This document shows, piece after piece, positions 48,361-58,146 of a stretch of DNA of 64,000 nt (position 1 is the stretch's first letter; each line of letters starts with the position of its first letter). This DNA comes from Mesorhizobium zhangyense. GTDB lineage: Bacteria > Pseudomonadota > Alphaproteobacteria > Rhizobiales > Rhizobiaceae. A program made the position numbers and the translations under genes. The stretch covers positions 186,001-250,000 of the forward strand of contig NZ_JAAKZG010000005.1 of assembly GCF_011045115.1 (NCBI RefSeq), written 5' to 3'. The notes below the pieces were generated by a model. It was not told the DNA's origin, did not search any database, and saw nothing but the letters and a program-made list of their open reading frames with translations.

Positions 48361-48714
48361 TCACGGCTTTTCTCCCTGCTTCTGTTCGTCCTCGGCCCGC
48401 AATATGGCTTCGAGCGTGTCGAGCCGGTCCAGCCAGTAATTCTCGTAGAAACGCAGCCATTGGTCGGCGGCCTTTAGCGGCGCCGGTTCGATGCGGCAGA
48501 CATGCGAGCGGCCCTGAACACTGCGCCGCACCAGCCCTGCCGCTTCCAGCACGCGGATATGCTTTGAGGCCGCGGCAAACGACATGTCGAAGGGCGCGGC
48601 GAGCTCGCCGATATTTTGCTGCCCGGTCGTCAGGCTGCGCAGCATCGCCCGCCGCGTCGGATCGGACAGAGCGTGGAAAATACCATCCAGGGCAGGAGCA
48701 TCATCTAAAACCAT
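48361..48714 (-). CDS. ArsR-family transcriptional regulator
   Basis: The 117-residue winged-helix protein reads ALDGIFHALSDPTRRAMLRS, then IGELAAPFDMSFAAASKHIR and VLEAAGLVRRSVQGRSHVCR. This is the branch that often sits in operon with an SRPBCC (AHSA1) protein, with the C-terminal WLRFYENYWLDRLDTLEAIL tail. No SRPBCC gene follows here; the next gene is convergent. No metal-binding Cys pair (ELCVCDL) is present, so it is not an arsenic sensor. Two AACC-N4-GGTT dyads lie at its start (48709-48759). Confidence 0.9.
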   Translation of the reverse strand: MVLDDAPALDGIFHALSDPTRRAMLRSLTTGQQNIGELAAPFDMSFAAASKHIRVLEAAGLVRRSVQGRSHVCRIEPAPLKAADQWLRFYENYWLDRLDTLEAILRAEDEQKQGEKP

Positions 48715-48759
48715 ATGGTTTAATTATCAGGCGTTCAAAAAACTGTAAACCCTTTGGTT
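48709..48759. promoter_or_regulatory. Paired AACC-N4-GGTT dyads at the ArsR start
   Basis: AACCATATGGTT (48709-48720) covers the start codon, and AACCCTTTGGTT (48748-48759) lies 39 bases upstream in the gene's direction. The longer form AAACCATATGGTTT (48708-48721) is a perfect 14-bp palindrome. This arrangement fits autorepression and possibly control of ispG, which starts at 48874 on the other strand. Confidence 0.6.
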
Positions 48760-48873
48760 CAATAATGGCGCTCGATATAGGCTGACGGATGAGCGAAACG
48801 TCGCGGCCATTGACATCGGGCGCGGCGTCCTCCACGTCAGGCACGACTACCTTTCGCAAAGAGGCTGCCGGCA

Positions 48874-50124
48874 ATGACCGGATATTTTTCCTCCCCCTTT
48901 CCCCGCCGTCATTCGGTCGGCGTCGATGTCGGTGGTGTCATCGTAGGTGGCGGTGCGCCGGTCGTCGTGCAGTCGATGACCAATACGGACACCGCCGATA
49001 TCGACCAGACGGTGGCGCAGGTTGCCGCGCTCCATCGCGCCGGCTCCGAGATCGTGCGCATCACCGTCGACCGCGACGAATCGGCTGCCGCCGTACCGGC
49101 GATCCGCGAGCGGCTGGAGCGGCTCGGCATCAATGTGCCGCTGGTCGGCGACTTCCATTATATCGGCCACAAGCTGCTTGCCGATCATCCGGCCTGTGCC
49201 GAGGCGCTGGCGAAATACCGCATCAATCCCGGCAATGTCGGGTTCAAGGACAAGAAGGACAAGCAATTCGCGGCGATCGTCGAAATGGCGATCAAGTATG
49301 ACAAGCCGGTGCGCATCGGCGTCAACTGGGGTTCCCTCGACCAGGAGCTTCTGACGAAGCTGATGGACGAGAACCAGAACAGCGGCTCGCCGCTGACGGC
49401 GCAAGAAGTGACGCGCGAGGCGATCGTGCAGTCGGCGCTGATCTCGGCCGACCTCGCCGAAGAAATCGGCCTGCCGCGGGAGAAAATAATCCTGTCGGCC
49501 AAGGTCAGCCAGGTGCAGGATTTGATCGCGGTCTATACGATGCTGGCGCAGCGCTCCGACCACGCGCTGCATCTCGGCCTCACCGAAGCCGGCATGGGCT
49601 CCAAGGGCATCGTCGCCTCGTCGGCGGCCATGGGTATCCTCTTGCAGCAGGGCATCGGCGACACGATCCGCATCTCGCTGACGCCGGAGCCGAATGGCGA
49701 CCGCACCCGCGAGGTGCAGGTATCGCAGGAACTTCTGCAGACGATGGGTTTCAGGCAGTTCGTGCCGATCGTGGCGGCGTGCCCCGGCTGTGGCCGCACG
49801 ACCTCGACGGTGTTTCAGGAACTGGCCCAGAACATCCAGGCAGACCTGCGCAAGAACATGCCGGTGTGGCGCGAGAAATATCCGGGCGTCGAAGAGCTCA
49901 AGGTCGCGGTCATGGGCTGCATCGTCAACGGACCGGGGGAGTCGAAACATGCCGATATCGGCATATCGCTGCCCGGTACCGGCGAGATGCCGGCGGCCCC
50001 CGTCTTCATCGACGGCAAGAAGGCGATGACGCTGCGTGGTCCGGCCATCGCCGAGGATTTCGAAAGGCTGGTCGCCGACTATATCGAGCAGCGCTTCGGC
50101 CGCGGTAAGCAGGCAGCAGAGTAG
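48874..50124 (+). CDS. ispG: (E)-4-hydroxy-3-methylbut-2-enyl-diphosphate synthase
   Basis: The 416-residue protein begins [20 protein letters not shown] and contains [29 protein letters not shown] and the iron-sulfur cluster cysteines in [11 protein letters not shown] and [17 protein letters not shown]. It makes HMBPP in the MEP route to isoprenoids, which also feeds the prenyl synthase at 57115. The ATG at 48874 is favoured; a start further upstream is not supported. The transglycosylase gene begins three bases after the stop. Confidence 0.96.
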   Translation: MTGYFSSPFPRRHSVGVDVGGVIVGGGAPVVVQSMTNTDTADIDQTVAQVAALHRAGSEIVRITVDRDESAAAVPAIRERLERLGINVPLVGDFHYIGHKLLADHPACAEALAKYRINPGNVGFKDKKDKQFAAIVEMAIKYDKPVRIGVNWGSLDQELLTKLMDENQNSGSPLTAQEVTREAIVQSALISADLAEEIGLPREKIILSAKVSQVQDLIAVYTMLAQRSDHALHLGLTEAGMGSKGIVASSAAMGILLQQGIGDTIRISLTPEPNGDRTREVQVSQELLQTMGFRQFVPIVAACPGCGRTTSTVFQELAQNIQADLRKNMPVWREKYPGVEELKVAVMGCIVNGPGESKHADIGISLPGTGEMPAAPVFIDGKKAMTLRGPAIAEDFERLVADYIEQRFGRGKQAAE

Positions 50125-50127
50125 CGC

Positions 50128-50979
50128 ATGCGCAGCCTCGCAAAAGCAGCCCTGCTCTTTTGCGCGATCGCCTGGAGCGAGACGGCCCTTGCCGACCCGC
50201 CCGGAAGAACAAAACCGGCGACTGTCGGCCGCATCTGCAATCTCATCGACACCCATGCCGGCCGCTTCGGCGTGCCGCGCGATTTCTTTGCCCGCCTGAT
50301 CTGGAAGGAAAGCCGCTTCGACGCCAATGCGGTGAGCCCGGCTGGCGCGGAAGGCATTGCCCAGTTCATGCCCGGCACGGCCAGGATACGCGGGCTGGCC
50401 GACCCGTTCGACATCGAGCAGGCGATCGAGGCATCGGCCAAATATCTCGGTGAGCTGAAAACAGGTTTCGGCAATCTCGGCCTGGCGGCGGCTGCCTACA
50501 ATGCCGGCGAGACCCGGGTGTCGCGCTGGCTCTCTTCCGGCGGCTTCCTGCCAATGGAAACAGAAAACTACGTGCTCGACATCATGGGCGAGCCGGCGGA
50601 CAATTTCACCAACACTTCCTATGCCGGCACGATCCATCCGCTCGACAAGAAGCAGGATTTTTCCGAAGCCTGCCGACGACTGCCGATCGTCAAAGCCGCG
50701 ACGATCCCCATGGCCCGCATCAACGTCAAGCCGTGGGGCATTCAGGTGGCGGGCAATTTCCGCCAGTCGGCGGCGATCCGCCAATGGCAGCGCGAGAGGG
50801 CGAAATTTCCGGCGCTGTTGCGTGGCTATGATCCGGTGGTCAGCCGCATACGCTCGCCCATCGGCCGGCGCGGCATCTATGCTGTTAGGATAGGCGCCGA
50901 CAACCGCGCCACGGCCGACATCATCTGTCAGAAATTGCGCGGCGCCGGCGGCGCCTGCGTGGTGATGCGAAACCGGTAG
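50128..50979 (+). CDS. Lytic transglycosylase (SLT domain)
   Basis: The 283-residue protein has a signal peptide (SLAKAALLFCAIAWSETALA-D). The SLT domain (~35-150) shows IWKESRFDANAVSPAGAEGI with the catalytic Glu in ES, AQFMPGTARIRGL and GLAAAAYNAGETRVSRWL. The C-terminal ~120 residues (FRQSAAIRQWQRERAKFPAL and on) resemble a SPOR-like peptidoglycan-binding extension. It cleaves peptidoglycan glycan strands in the periplasm. It appears co-transcribed with ispG, which is a positional rather than functional link. Confidence 0.92.
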   Translation: MRSLAKAALLFCAIAWSETALADPPGRTKPATVGRICNLIDTHAGRFGVPRDFFARLIWKESRFDANAVSPAGAEGIAQFMPGTARIRGLADPFDIEQAIEASAKYLGELKTGFGNLGLAAAAYNAGETRVSRWLSSGGFLPMETENYVLDIMGEPADNFTNTSYAGTIHPLDKKQDFSEACRRLPIVKAATIPMARINVKPWGIQVAGNFRQSAAIRQWQRERAKFPALLRGYDPVVSRIRSPIGRRGIYAVRIGADNRATADIICQKLRGAGGACVVMRNR

Positions 50980-51145
50980 GCCAGATCTTTCCGGTGTGGT
51001 TCCGGTAACGCGTGGCTATGTCTGATTCGCGACATCCGACGTGACAACAGCATCTTGCGGTTGCAAGCGCGATGTGATCGAGTTGCGGGATGGGAAGCAG
51101 TGGGAAGGTGGAGGCGCCGCACGCTTACGCTGCCGCGCCGTGCCT

Positions 51146-52012
51146 ATGAACAGCAAGACGGCGGAAGAGATTCTGGCTCATCCTCGTTTTGCTGAGGCTC
51201 GGCGCGCCCATATTGATGCCCTGGTCGGGTTGTTTGCCGACAACCGCTTCGTCACCCGGCTGATGATCGACTCCAGCACGATCATGCTGAGGGCGCTGCT
51301 CGTCGGCTTTCATGTCTCCCATGACGAGGACGACCGCACGACCTGGGCAACGCTCGGGCAAATTCAAAATGTCCTTGTAGAGCGTGGCCTGGCAAGTGCG
51401 CGCCGTGTCGAGGATCTCGTCGCCCGCTTTCGTCAGGTGGGCTACGTCGTTTCTGTTGAATCCCCATCCGATATCAGGGTCCGCATCCTCAAGCCGACCG
51501 AGCAGTTGCTGGCGCATGATCGCGATCATCTCGCCGTCTACCATCGCTTCCTGCACGATCTTTATCCCGACCGCGGCTACGACTGGGCCTTGCGGCAGGA
51601 CCCCCGCGTGCATTTCGAAATACGCAAAGCGATGTTTCTGGCACTCGACAAGGCCACGGTTTTCACGCGCCATCAACCGATTATGACCTTTCTCACCCGC
51701 AATGCCGGCTACTGCGCGTTCCTGCTCGTGGCGCAGGCCGCACTCTCGCGCTACCCCCGCGAACAGAGTTTCGGCTCCATCGCGGATCGTCTTGGCGTCT
51801 CGCGAACGCATATCCGCAATATATTTGTCGATGCGGAGGCCGCGGGGTTTGTCAGCTGCGAAGGCAAGCCGGGCAGTCCGGTCGAGATCATGCAGCCTCT
51901 CTGGCAGGATTATGACAATTTCCTTGCCGATATGCAGGCGGGTCAGGACGCCATTGCGCAGGCCGCCTTCGCCACTCTGCGGGCGGATTGCGGCGCCGAT
52001 CACCCAGCCTGA
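51146..52012 (+). CDS. Winged-helix protein of unknown family
   Basis: The ATG at 51146 gives 288 residues (MNSKTAEEILAHPRFAEARR); the earlier frame opening at 51041 has no ribosome-binding site. An N-terminal helical segment (~1-70) is followed by TWATLGQIQNVLVERGLASA, which could be a first winged helix, and a second HTH near ~225-255: SFGSIADRLGVSRTHIRNIF. This suggests a DNA-binding regulator with two HTH modules and a middle domain. I recognise no named family. It lies 112 bases upstream of ggt on the same strand, so it may regulate that gene. Confidence 0.65.
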   Translation: MNSKTAEEILAHPRFAEARRAHIDALVGLFADNRFVTRLMIDSSTIMLRALLVGFHVSHDEDDRTTWATLGQIQNVLVERGLASARRVEDLVARFRQVGYVVSVESPSDIRVRILKPTEQLLAHDRDHLAVYHRFLHDLYPDRGYDWALRQDPRVHFEIRKAMFLALDKATVFTRHQPIMTFLTRNAGYCAFLLVAQAALSRYPREQSFGSIADRLGVSRTHIRNIFVDAEAAGFVSCEGKPGSPVEIMQPLWQDYDNFLADMQAGQDAIAQAAFATLRADCGADHPA

Positions 52013-52124
52013 CACGGCATCATTCAACGTGTCCCTGAGCCGATGCTATCCGGTTCATTCGTGCTGGACACGGCCGGCGTGACGGGCTTGTCTGTCGGAG
52101 ATCAGAATCCTCGGAGGCAGCCAC

Positions 52125-53870
52125 ATGGAAAACTCCTTTTGCAGATCGATTGTCCTTGCCGTTGGCAGCGCGGTCGGCCTCATCCCGTTGTCACCCGCCT
52201 TCGCCGTATCGCCCGAGCCGCTGGAGGCAGAGCACGGCATGGTCGTCACCGCGCAGCATCTGGCGTCGGAGGTCGGCGTCGACGTGCTGAAGAAAGGCGG
52301 CAATGCCGTGGATGCGGCGGTCGCCGTCGGCTACGCGCTGGCTGTCGTCTATCCGACTGCCGGGAATATCGGCGGCGGCGGTTTCATGACCATCCGCCTG
52401 AAGGACGGCAAGACGACATTCCTGGATTTCCGCGAGCGCGCGCCGCTTGCCTCGACCAAGACCATGTATCTCGACGACAAGGGCGAATTCATAAAGGGCC
52501 TCAGCACCAGCGGTTATCTGGCCGTCGGCGTGCCGGGCTCGGTCATGGGCTTCGAGACGGCCCGGACCAGATATGGAAAACTGTCGCGCGAGGATCTGAT
52601 GGCGCCGGCCATTCGCCTGGCCAAGGAAGGTTTTGCGCTGGAGGAGGGTGACGCGGCCTCGCTGGAGGGTGGAGCCAAGAAGCTGGCCAAGGACCCTGCC
52701 GCTGCAGCGATTTTCCTCAAACCGGACGGCAAGCCCTACGCTGCCGGCGAGATGCTGGTGCAACCCGAACTCGCGGCCTCGCTTTCCAGCATTTCTGAAA
52801 AAGGGCCGGACGCGTTCTACAAGGGGCCGATCGCCGACGCGATCGTCAGTGCCAGCATGTCGATGAAGGGCATTCTGGCGAAGGAGGATTTCGAGCAGTA
52901 TTCGGTGCGCGAGCTGGAGCCAATCAAGTGCAATTATCGCGGCTATGAGATCGTGTCTTCGCCACCGCCGAGCTCGGGCGGGGTCATCATCTGCGAAATC
53001 CTCAACGTGCTGGAAGGCTATCCGCTTTCCTATCTCGGCTACGGTTCGGCCGACACGACGCATGTGATGATCGAGGCGATGCGCCATGCCTATGTCGACC
53101 GCAATACCGCACTTGGCGACCCTGACTTCGTTAAAAACCCGGTCGAAAAGCTGCTCGACAAGAACTACGCCAGGGAAATCCGCACCAAGATCAGCCCGTT
53201 CAAGGCAGGCGTTTCGCAGGATCTGAAGCCGGAGGGTTTTGGCGAGAGCAACGAGACGACGCATTACTCCATCGTCGACGACGAGGGCAATGCGGTGGCT
53301 GTCACCTATACGCTCAACGGCTCTTTCGGCGCCGGCGTGGTGGCGCCGGGCACCGGCATCCTGCTCAACAACGAGATGGACGACTTCACCGCCAAGCCCG
53401 GCGTGCCCAATCTCTATGGTCTGGTGCAGGGCGAGGCCAATGCGATCGAGCCGAAGAAGACGCCGCTGTCCTCGATGAGCCCGACCATTGTCTCGAAGGA
53501 CGGCAAGCCGTTCATGGTCATCGGCAGTCCCGGCGGCGCGCGCATCATCACGATTACGCTGGAAGCCATCGTCAACGTCATCGATCACGGCATGAACATC
53601 CAGGAAGCGATCGACGCCCCGCGCATCCATCACCAGTGGCTGCCGGACAAGGTCTATATGGAGCCCTACGCGCTGTCGCCCGACACGCGGCGGCTGCTCA
53701 CCGGCATGGGGCACGATGTCGATATCGACCCGGACTGGACGATATGGGGCCAGGCGGCGGGCATCCTCATCGGCGGCAAGAGCCTCGCCGAAATCGAGAA
53801 GGGTGGCGGTGCTCGCTACTACGGTGCGATGGACAGCCGTGCCGCCGCGGGAGCGCCTCGTGGCTATTAA
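52125..53870 (+). CDS. ggt: Gamma-glutamyltransferase, periplasmic
   Basis: The 581-residue protein has a signal peptide (IVLAVGSAVGLIPLSPAFA). GMVVTAQHLASEVGVDVLKK and GNAVDAAVAVGYALAVVYPT are the family start. The autoproteolytic nucleophile is the first Thr of TTHYSIVDDEGNAVAVTYTL (T378). SSMSPTIVSKDGKPFMVIGS and GGARIITITLEAIVNVIDHG complete the small subunit. It cleaves glutathione and other gamma-glutamyl compounds in the periplasm for amino-acid recovery. A second family member without a signal peptide lies at 61305. Confidence 0.96.
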   Translation: MENSFCRSIVLAVGSAVGLIPLSPAFAVSPEPLEAEHGMVVTAQHLASEVGVDVLKKGGNAVDAAVAVGYALAVVYPTAGNIGGGGFMTIRLKDGKTTFLDFRERAPLASTKTMYLDDKGEFIKGLSTSGYLAVGVPGSVMGFETARTRYGKLSREDLMAPAIRLAKEGFALEEGDAASLEGGAKKLAKDPAAAAIFLKPDGKPYAAGEMLVQPELAASLSSISEKGPDAFYKGPIADAIVSASMSMKGILAKEDFEQYSVRELEPIKCNYRGYEIVSSPPPSSGGVIICEILNVLEGYPLSYLGYGSADTTHVMIEAMRHAYVDRNTALGDPDFVKNPVEKLLDKNYAREIRTKISPFKAGVSQDLKPEGFGESNETTHYSIVDDEGNAVAVTYTLNGSFGAGVVAPGTGILLNNEMDDFTAKPGVPNLYGLVQGEANAIEPKKTPLSSMSPTIVSKDGKPFMVIGSPGGARIITITLEAIVNVIDHGMNIQEAIDAPRIHHQWLPDKVYMEPYALSPDTRRLLTGMGHDVDIDPDWTIWGQAAGILIGGKSLAEIEKGGGARYYGAMDSRAAAGAPRGY

Positions 53871-54019
53871 AAGGCCCTGACAGCTTATTGCCTTTTTCGA
53901 GCGTTAACGCTGTTCCTTCGAGGAAGAGGGATGTTCGTGGGTTTGAATTGAGTCCGCGAACAGGTTCGGTTTAGGCTGCCATGTCTGCGGGGCTGCCTGC
54001 GCTTTTGACGAGGATGAAA

Positions 54020-54481
54020 ATGACAGGAATGCGATCCATTGTTCTGGCTGCGGGTCTGACAGCTCTCATGATGCCGTTTTCGATGACCGCTTTCGCACAG
54101 GACTCGAAGACGACAAATCAGGCGATCGACGACGCACTCGGCAACCACGTCCAGTATGAAACCGCGATCAAGACGTTGCAGAAAGGCGTGAAGGACAAGG
54201 ACGCCAAGGCTGTCGCGGCGTTGGTCAGTTACCCGATCAGCGTTAAGATCGGCGGCAAGGACACGGAGATCAAATCCGAGAAGGATTTCGTCACCCACTA
54301 CGATGCCATCTTCACACCGAAGATCGCCAAGGCGGTCGAGGACCAGAAATATGAAGACCTGTTCGTGAACTATCAGGGCATCATGTTCGGCGACGGCCAA
54401 GTCTGGATCAACGGCATCTGCAAGGACAGCGCCTGCAAGGCTTTTGATGCGAAGATCGTCACCATTCAGGATGGCCCGTAA
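54020..54481 (+). CDS. Small secreted protein of unknown function
   Basis: The ATG at 54020, six bases after GACGAGG, gives 153 residues with a clean signal peptide (MRSIVLAAGLTALMMPFSMT, cleavage near AFA-Q). The mature part has charged helical stretches (KTLQKGVKDKDAKAVAALVS) and a central SYPISVKIGGKDTEIKS, with a pair of Cys near the end (GICKDSACKAF) that could form a disulfide. The shape recalls small NTF2-like periplasmic proteins, but I cannot name a family. It is isolated between ggt and a convergent kinase gene. Confidence 0.7.
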   Translation: MTGMRSIVLAAGLTALMMPFSMTAFAQDSKTTNQAIDDALGNHVQYETAIKTLQKGVKDKDAKAVAALVSYPISVKIGGKDTEIKSEKDFVTHYDAIFTPKIAKAVEDQKYEDLFVNYQGIMFGDGQVWINGICKDSACKAFDAKIVTIQDGP

Positions 54482-54508
54482 CAGGCTCTCGCCTACGGGC
54501 GCGTGGCG

Positions 54509-56866
54509 CTAAGCCGTCCGCGCCAGTTCCGTCGTTTCGCTGAGCCACGCGCCGATCTTGGTGCCGAGGCGGTCGGGCGAGATCGGCTTGGGCAGGTAGT
54601 CGTCCATGCCGGCCTCGATGCATTTCTCGCGGTCTCCCTTCAGCGCATGGGCGGTGACGCCGATGATCGGCGTATGCGCACCGATAGCGGCCTCAATGCT
54701 GCGAATGGCGCGCGTGGCTTCGTAGCCGTTCATCTCCGGCATGGACACGTCCATCAGGATCAGGCGCGGGCTGAAGGTGCGGTACATCTCCACCGCAGTG
54801 CGGCCATTGGCTGCGATCCTGTAGGATAGGCCGAGCCCGTCGAGGATCTGGCCGAAGACGAGCTGGTTCACCTCATTGTCCTCGGCGACGAGGATATCGA
54901 GCGGTACATTGGCCGAGGGCTGAGCCGTACCCTGCATGGGCGTCGCGGCAGCCGAGCCGCGCAAAACGGTGAAGGCGGGTGCTGCGGGTTTGGGTGCTGG
55001 CACTGCCGCGACAACAGGTGCGGCCTCGCGCACGAACTGCGCTTTCCCAAGCACGGTGCGCGCCTTCTGGATGGCGCCGATGACGGTACCGAGAAGTATC
55101 GCCGAGCGGGCCGGCTTGGTCAGGTGCGCGGCGATGCCGTAATCGAGCACGAGGCGGCCGAAATCGACCTGGTCGACGGAGGTGAGCAGCACGACCGGAA
55201 TGGAGGCAAGCCGGCTGTCGGACGACATCGCCTTGGCAACGTCAGCGCCGTTCATGCCGGGCATCTGGTAGTCGAGGATGACGCAGTCCACCGTCGCGCC
55301 AAGCTGGAAGGCGCGGTCGAGGAAGGCGAGGCCGACGGCGCCGGTCTCCGCGGCGGCGCAATCGAAGCCCCAGCTTCTGAGCTGTTCGAGCAGGATATCG
55401 CGGTTGACCGGATTGTCGTCGATGACCAGAACGCGTGCGCCGGTGACGTCGGTGGGCACGATTTCGGTCTGTGCTGGGGCCTCGTGCGCCGGCAGTGGCA
55501 CGGTGAACCAGAATACCGAGCCACGGCCGACCTCGCTCTCGATGCCGATCGTGCCGCCCATCAGGTCGACAAGGCGCGCGGCGATCGCGAGGCCAAGGCC
55601 GGTGCCTTCGTGGCGGCGGGTGGAAGAGTTGTCGACCTGCGCGAATTTCTCGAACACGCTCTGCAGCTTGTCGGCGGGAATGCCGATGCCGGTATCCTCG
55701 ACACGAACCCTCAACTGAACGGTGCCGTCCTCGACCGTGCCGGACACGTCGATGAGGACATGGCCCTTCTCGGTGAATTTCACCGCATTGCCGAGCATGT
55801 TGGTGATGATCTGGCGGAAGCGCCCGACATCGCCGACGACATGGGCCGGCAGGCGCGGATCGACGCGCACGATGAGCTCGAGGTTCTTTTCGGCGACGCG
55901 GGCTGAAACCAGCGTCGCGACGTCCTCGACCGCCTCCGAAAGCCGGAACGGGGCGGGGTCGAGCGTGAGCTGGCCGGCATTGATCTTCGAAAAATCGAGG
56001 ATGTCGTTGATGATGGTCAGCAGCGCGTTGCCGGATTTGACGATCACGTCGGTAAAGGTCTTCTGGCGCGGCGTCAGCTCGGTCTTGGCCAGAAGCTCGG
56101 CCATGCCGAGAACGCCGTTCATCGGCGTGCGGATTTCATGGCTCATATTGGCGAGGAATTCGGATTTGGCGCGATCTGCCGCCTCGGCCTGGAACAGCGA
56201 TTCCGCCGACTCGGCAAAAGCTTTGCGGATCGCCTTTTCCATCGGCCGGAATATCCACAGTGCGACCAGCCCAAGCACGGTGATCAGCGCCAGTCCGGCA
56301 TAGGACAGGAAGGTGTCGCTGCGCTGCTCGACGAATGCGCGCTCGCGATCGAGCGCGGTGCGCGCGCGGATCAGCAGCGGCTGGGCGAAAAGATCGTTCT
56401 GGTTGCGGATTTCGCGGTTGCCCCACTCGTCGATCTTCTGCGCGCCGGCAAGCACGCCGAGATTGCGCACGATATCGCGTGCCGACCAGAACAGGTCGCC
56501 ATTGACCGAAGCGGATTTGAGGTCTTCCAGGGTCATCGTCGAAAGATTGGGCCACACCGCCGTGAGATCGGCGGTCAGCGTGTCGATCCTTTCCTGGAGG
56601 CGGTTCGCATGGCCGGTCGCAGCATTGGAGAGGTCGGCGCGGGTTTCCGCGCGCCAGGCGGTGGTCGCGGTCTCGGAGAATGTCGTGGCGTTGCGCAGAT
56701 CGCGCCCGAGCGTGGTGAGGTTGCCGCCGATCTGGTCGATCGCGTTGCGCAGGTCGTTCATGCTGTTCAGTGTGTAGAAGATCGCGCCCGAGGTCAGCGC
56801 GAAAATCAGCAGACCCGACAGGTATCTGATCCGGATCGAACGGATGAACAGCGAATAATCAGGCAC
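54509..56866 (-). CDS. Hybrid sensor histidine kinase with two receiver domains
   Basis: A GTG at 56866, spaced seven bases from GGAG, gives 785 residues; the frame extends 27 bases further to TTG. TM1 (~17-33) and TM2 (~187-206) flank a ~150-residue helical sensor region. HisKA has H243 in [17 protein letters not shown]; HATPase has [20 protein letters not shown] and [18 protein letters not shown]. Two receiver domains follow: [12 protein letters not shown] with [13 protein letters not shown], and [14 protein letters not shown] with [13 protein letters not shown]. No HAMP or PAS domain is obvious. No response-regulator gene is adjacent, so the output may pass by phosphorelay to an Hpt protein elsewhere. 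Confidence 0.92.
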   Translation of the reverse strand: MPDYSLFIRSIRIRYLSGLLIFALTSGAIFYTLNSMNDLRNAIDQIGGNLTTLGRDLRNATTFSETATTAWRAETRADLSNAATGHANRLQERIDTLTADLTAVWPNLSTMTLEDLKSASVNGDLFWSARDIVRNLGVLAGAQKIDEWGNREIRNQNDLFAQPLLIRARTALDRERAFVEQRSDTFLSYAGLALITVLGLVALWIFRPMEKAIRKAFAESAESLFQAEAADRAKSEFLANMSHEIRTPMNGVLGMAELLAKTELTPRQKTFTDVIVKSGNALLTIINDILDFSKINAGQLTLDPAPFRLSEAVEDVATLVSARVAEKNLELIVRVDPRLPAHVVGDVGRFRQIITNMLGNAVKFTEKGHVLIDVSGTVEDGTVQLRVRVEDTGIGIPADKLQSVFEKFAQVDNSSTRRHEGTGLGLAIAARLVDLMGGTIGIESEVGRGSVFWFTVPLPAHEAPAQTEIVPTDVTGARVLVIDDNPVNRDILLEQLRSWGFDCAAAETGAVGLAFLDRAFQLGATVDCVILDYQMPGMNGADVAKAMSSDSRLASIPVVLLTSVDQVDFGRLVLDYGIAAHLTKPARSAILLGTVIGAIQKARTVLGKAQFVREAAPVVAAVPAPKPAAPAFTVLRGSAAATPMQGTAQPSANVPLDILVAEDNEVNQLVFGQILDGLGLSYRIAANGRTAVEMYRTFSPRLILMDVSMPEMNGYEATRAIRSIEAAIGAHTPIIGVTAHALKGDREKCIEAGMDDYLPKPISPDRLGTKIGAWLSETTELARTA

Positions 56867-57009
56867 GCACACACTCCGGACACATACGCACAATTTTACA
56901 GAGCCGGATTACGCTTGATTTACATTAAAATTTCGTGATCGAGGTTTCCCGATTCTTCCGCAGGTTGCGCTAGGGTGTGTGCAGATTCAGGTCAGGACGA
57001 ACCGAAAAT

Positions 57010-57074
57010 GGTGGTTTTCGAGAACCGGAGCGGAGTGGACATTTGGGTCCATGAGCACCGGAAGCGCAGAAAAT
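57010..57074 (-). repeat. Copy of a 64-bp intergenic repeat
   Basis: The reverse complement matches 19741-19804 closely: TTTTCTGCGCTTCCGGTGCT at one end and CTCCGGTTCTCGAAAACCACC-type sequence at the other, diverging mainly in the central GTAC/TTAAAT hairpin. It lies in the 248-base gap between the kinase and prenyl synthase genes, which holds no gene otherwise. Confidence 0.75.
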
Positions 57075-57114
57075 TACCGTTTGCAGGTCGTCATGGCGTG
57101 AATATCCACATACC

Positions 57115-58032
57115 CTAGTTGCGCCGGTTGGCCACGAAGCTGGCCGCATCCTTCAAGAGGGCGGCGCGCTCGCCGTAGGGTTCAAGCAGAAGATGCGCCT
57201 GTTCCACCAGGCCGTGCAGCTGGTCCTGGGCCCAGTTCGCGCCATGCAGTCCGACCAGCGTCGCCTTGCCGGCGGCGGCGTCCTTGCCGGTCGCCTTGCC
57301 CATGGTCTCGGCGTTGGAGGTCAGGTCGAGCAGGTCGTCTGCAAGCTGGAAGGCAAGGCCGATGGCCGAGCCGAATTCGGCAAGCCGCTCGCGATCGGCG
57401 GGAGCTGCACCGGCAAGGACGGCGCCGGCCTCGCAGCCGTAGCGGATCAGCGCGCCGGTCTTCATCGCCTGAAGCGTGATGATGCCGGTCTCGTCGGGAC
57501 GCTTGCGCTCGGCTTCGAGGTCGAGCGCCTGGCCGCCGGCCATGCCACCGATGCCGGCTGCCCGCGAAAGGCCGAGCACGAGGTCGAGCTTACGCTGCGC
57601 CGGCAGTTCGGTTGCTTCATCGGCTATGATGTCGAAGGCGTAGGTCAAGAGGCTGTCGCCGGCCAGAATGGCGCTGGCTTCGTCGAAGGCGCGGTGCACT
57701 GTGGGCTGACCGCGGCGCAAATCGTCGTCGTCCATGGCCGGCAGGTCGTCATGGATCAGCGAATAGCAGTGCACGCATTCCAGCGCGGCGGCGACGCGAA
57801 GAGCCGCCTCACCGTCAGCGTCGAAAAGGGCTGCACTTTCCAGCACCAGAAAGGGCCGCAGGCGCTTGCCGCCGTTGAGCACGCCATGGCGCATGGCAGC
57901 CAGCAGCGTGCCTGGCCGGACAATCTCGCCGGGCAGGATGCGCTCGTCGAGCAGGCGTCGCAACAGCGCCTCGACAGACTGGGCGCGCAACTCAAGGTGG
58001 GCTTCGAAGGGCAAGGTTTCTTCCTCGATCAT
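57115..58032 (-). CDS. ispA: Short-chain polyprenyl synthetase (farnesyl/geranylgeranyl diphosphate synthase)
   Basis: An ATG at 58032 gives 305 residues (a GTG three codons earlier is possible). The first Asp-rich motif is LIHDDLPAMDDDDLRRG, whose longer DD spacing is typical of bacterial IspA-type enzymes. GKPTVHRAFDE-like PTVHRAFDEASA, GGMAGGQALDLEAE and the second motif FQLADDLLDLT follow. It condenses IPP with allylic diphosphates to C15 or C20, downstream of the MEP pathway to which ispG belongs. Chain length cannot be fixed from sequence alone. It is divergent from mtgA. Confidence 0.93.
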   Translation of the reverse strand: MIEEETLPFEAHLELRAQSVEALLRRLLDERILPGEIVRPGTLLAAMRHGVLNGGKRLRPFLVLESAALFDADGEAALRVAAALECVHCYSLIHDDLPAMDDDDLRRGQPTVHRAFDEASAILAGDSLLTYAFDIIADEATELPAQRKLDLVLGLSRAAGIGGMAGGQALDLEAERKRPDETGIITLQAMKTGALIRYGCEAGAVLAGAAPADRERLAEFGSAIGLAFQLADDLLDLTSNAETMGKATGKDAAAGKATLVGLHGANWAQDQLHGLVEQAHLLLEPYGERAALLKDAASFVANRRN

Positions 58033-58146
58033 GGCCGCCACGGTTTACGGCAATCGCAGCCGCGGTCAAGTTCGTCGCATTGAGACATTGCGCTGCCGGC
58101 CAAGCGCCATTATGCCGAAGGCAAGGAGCGCTGAGGGACAGAAGGC

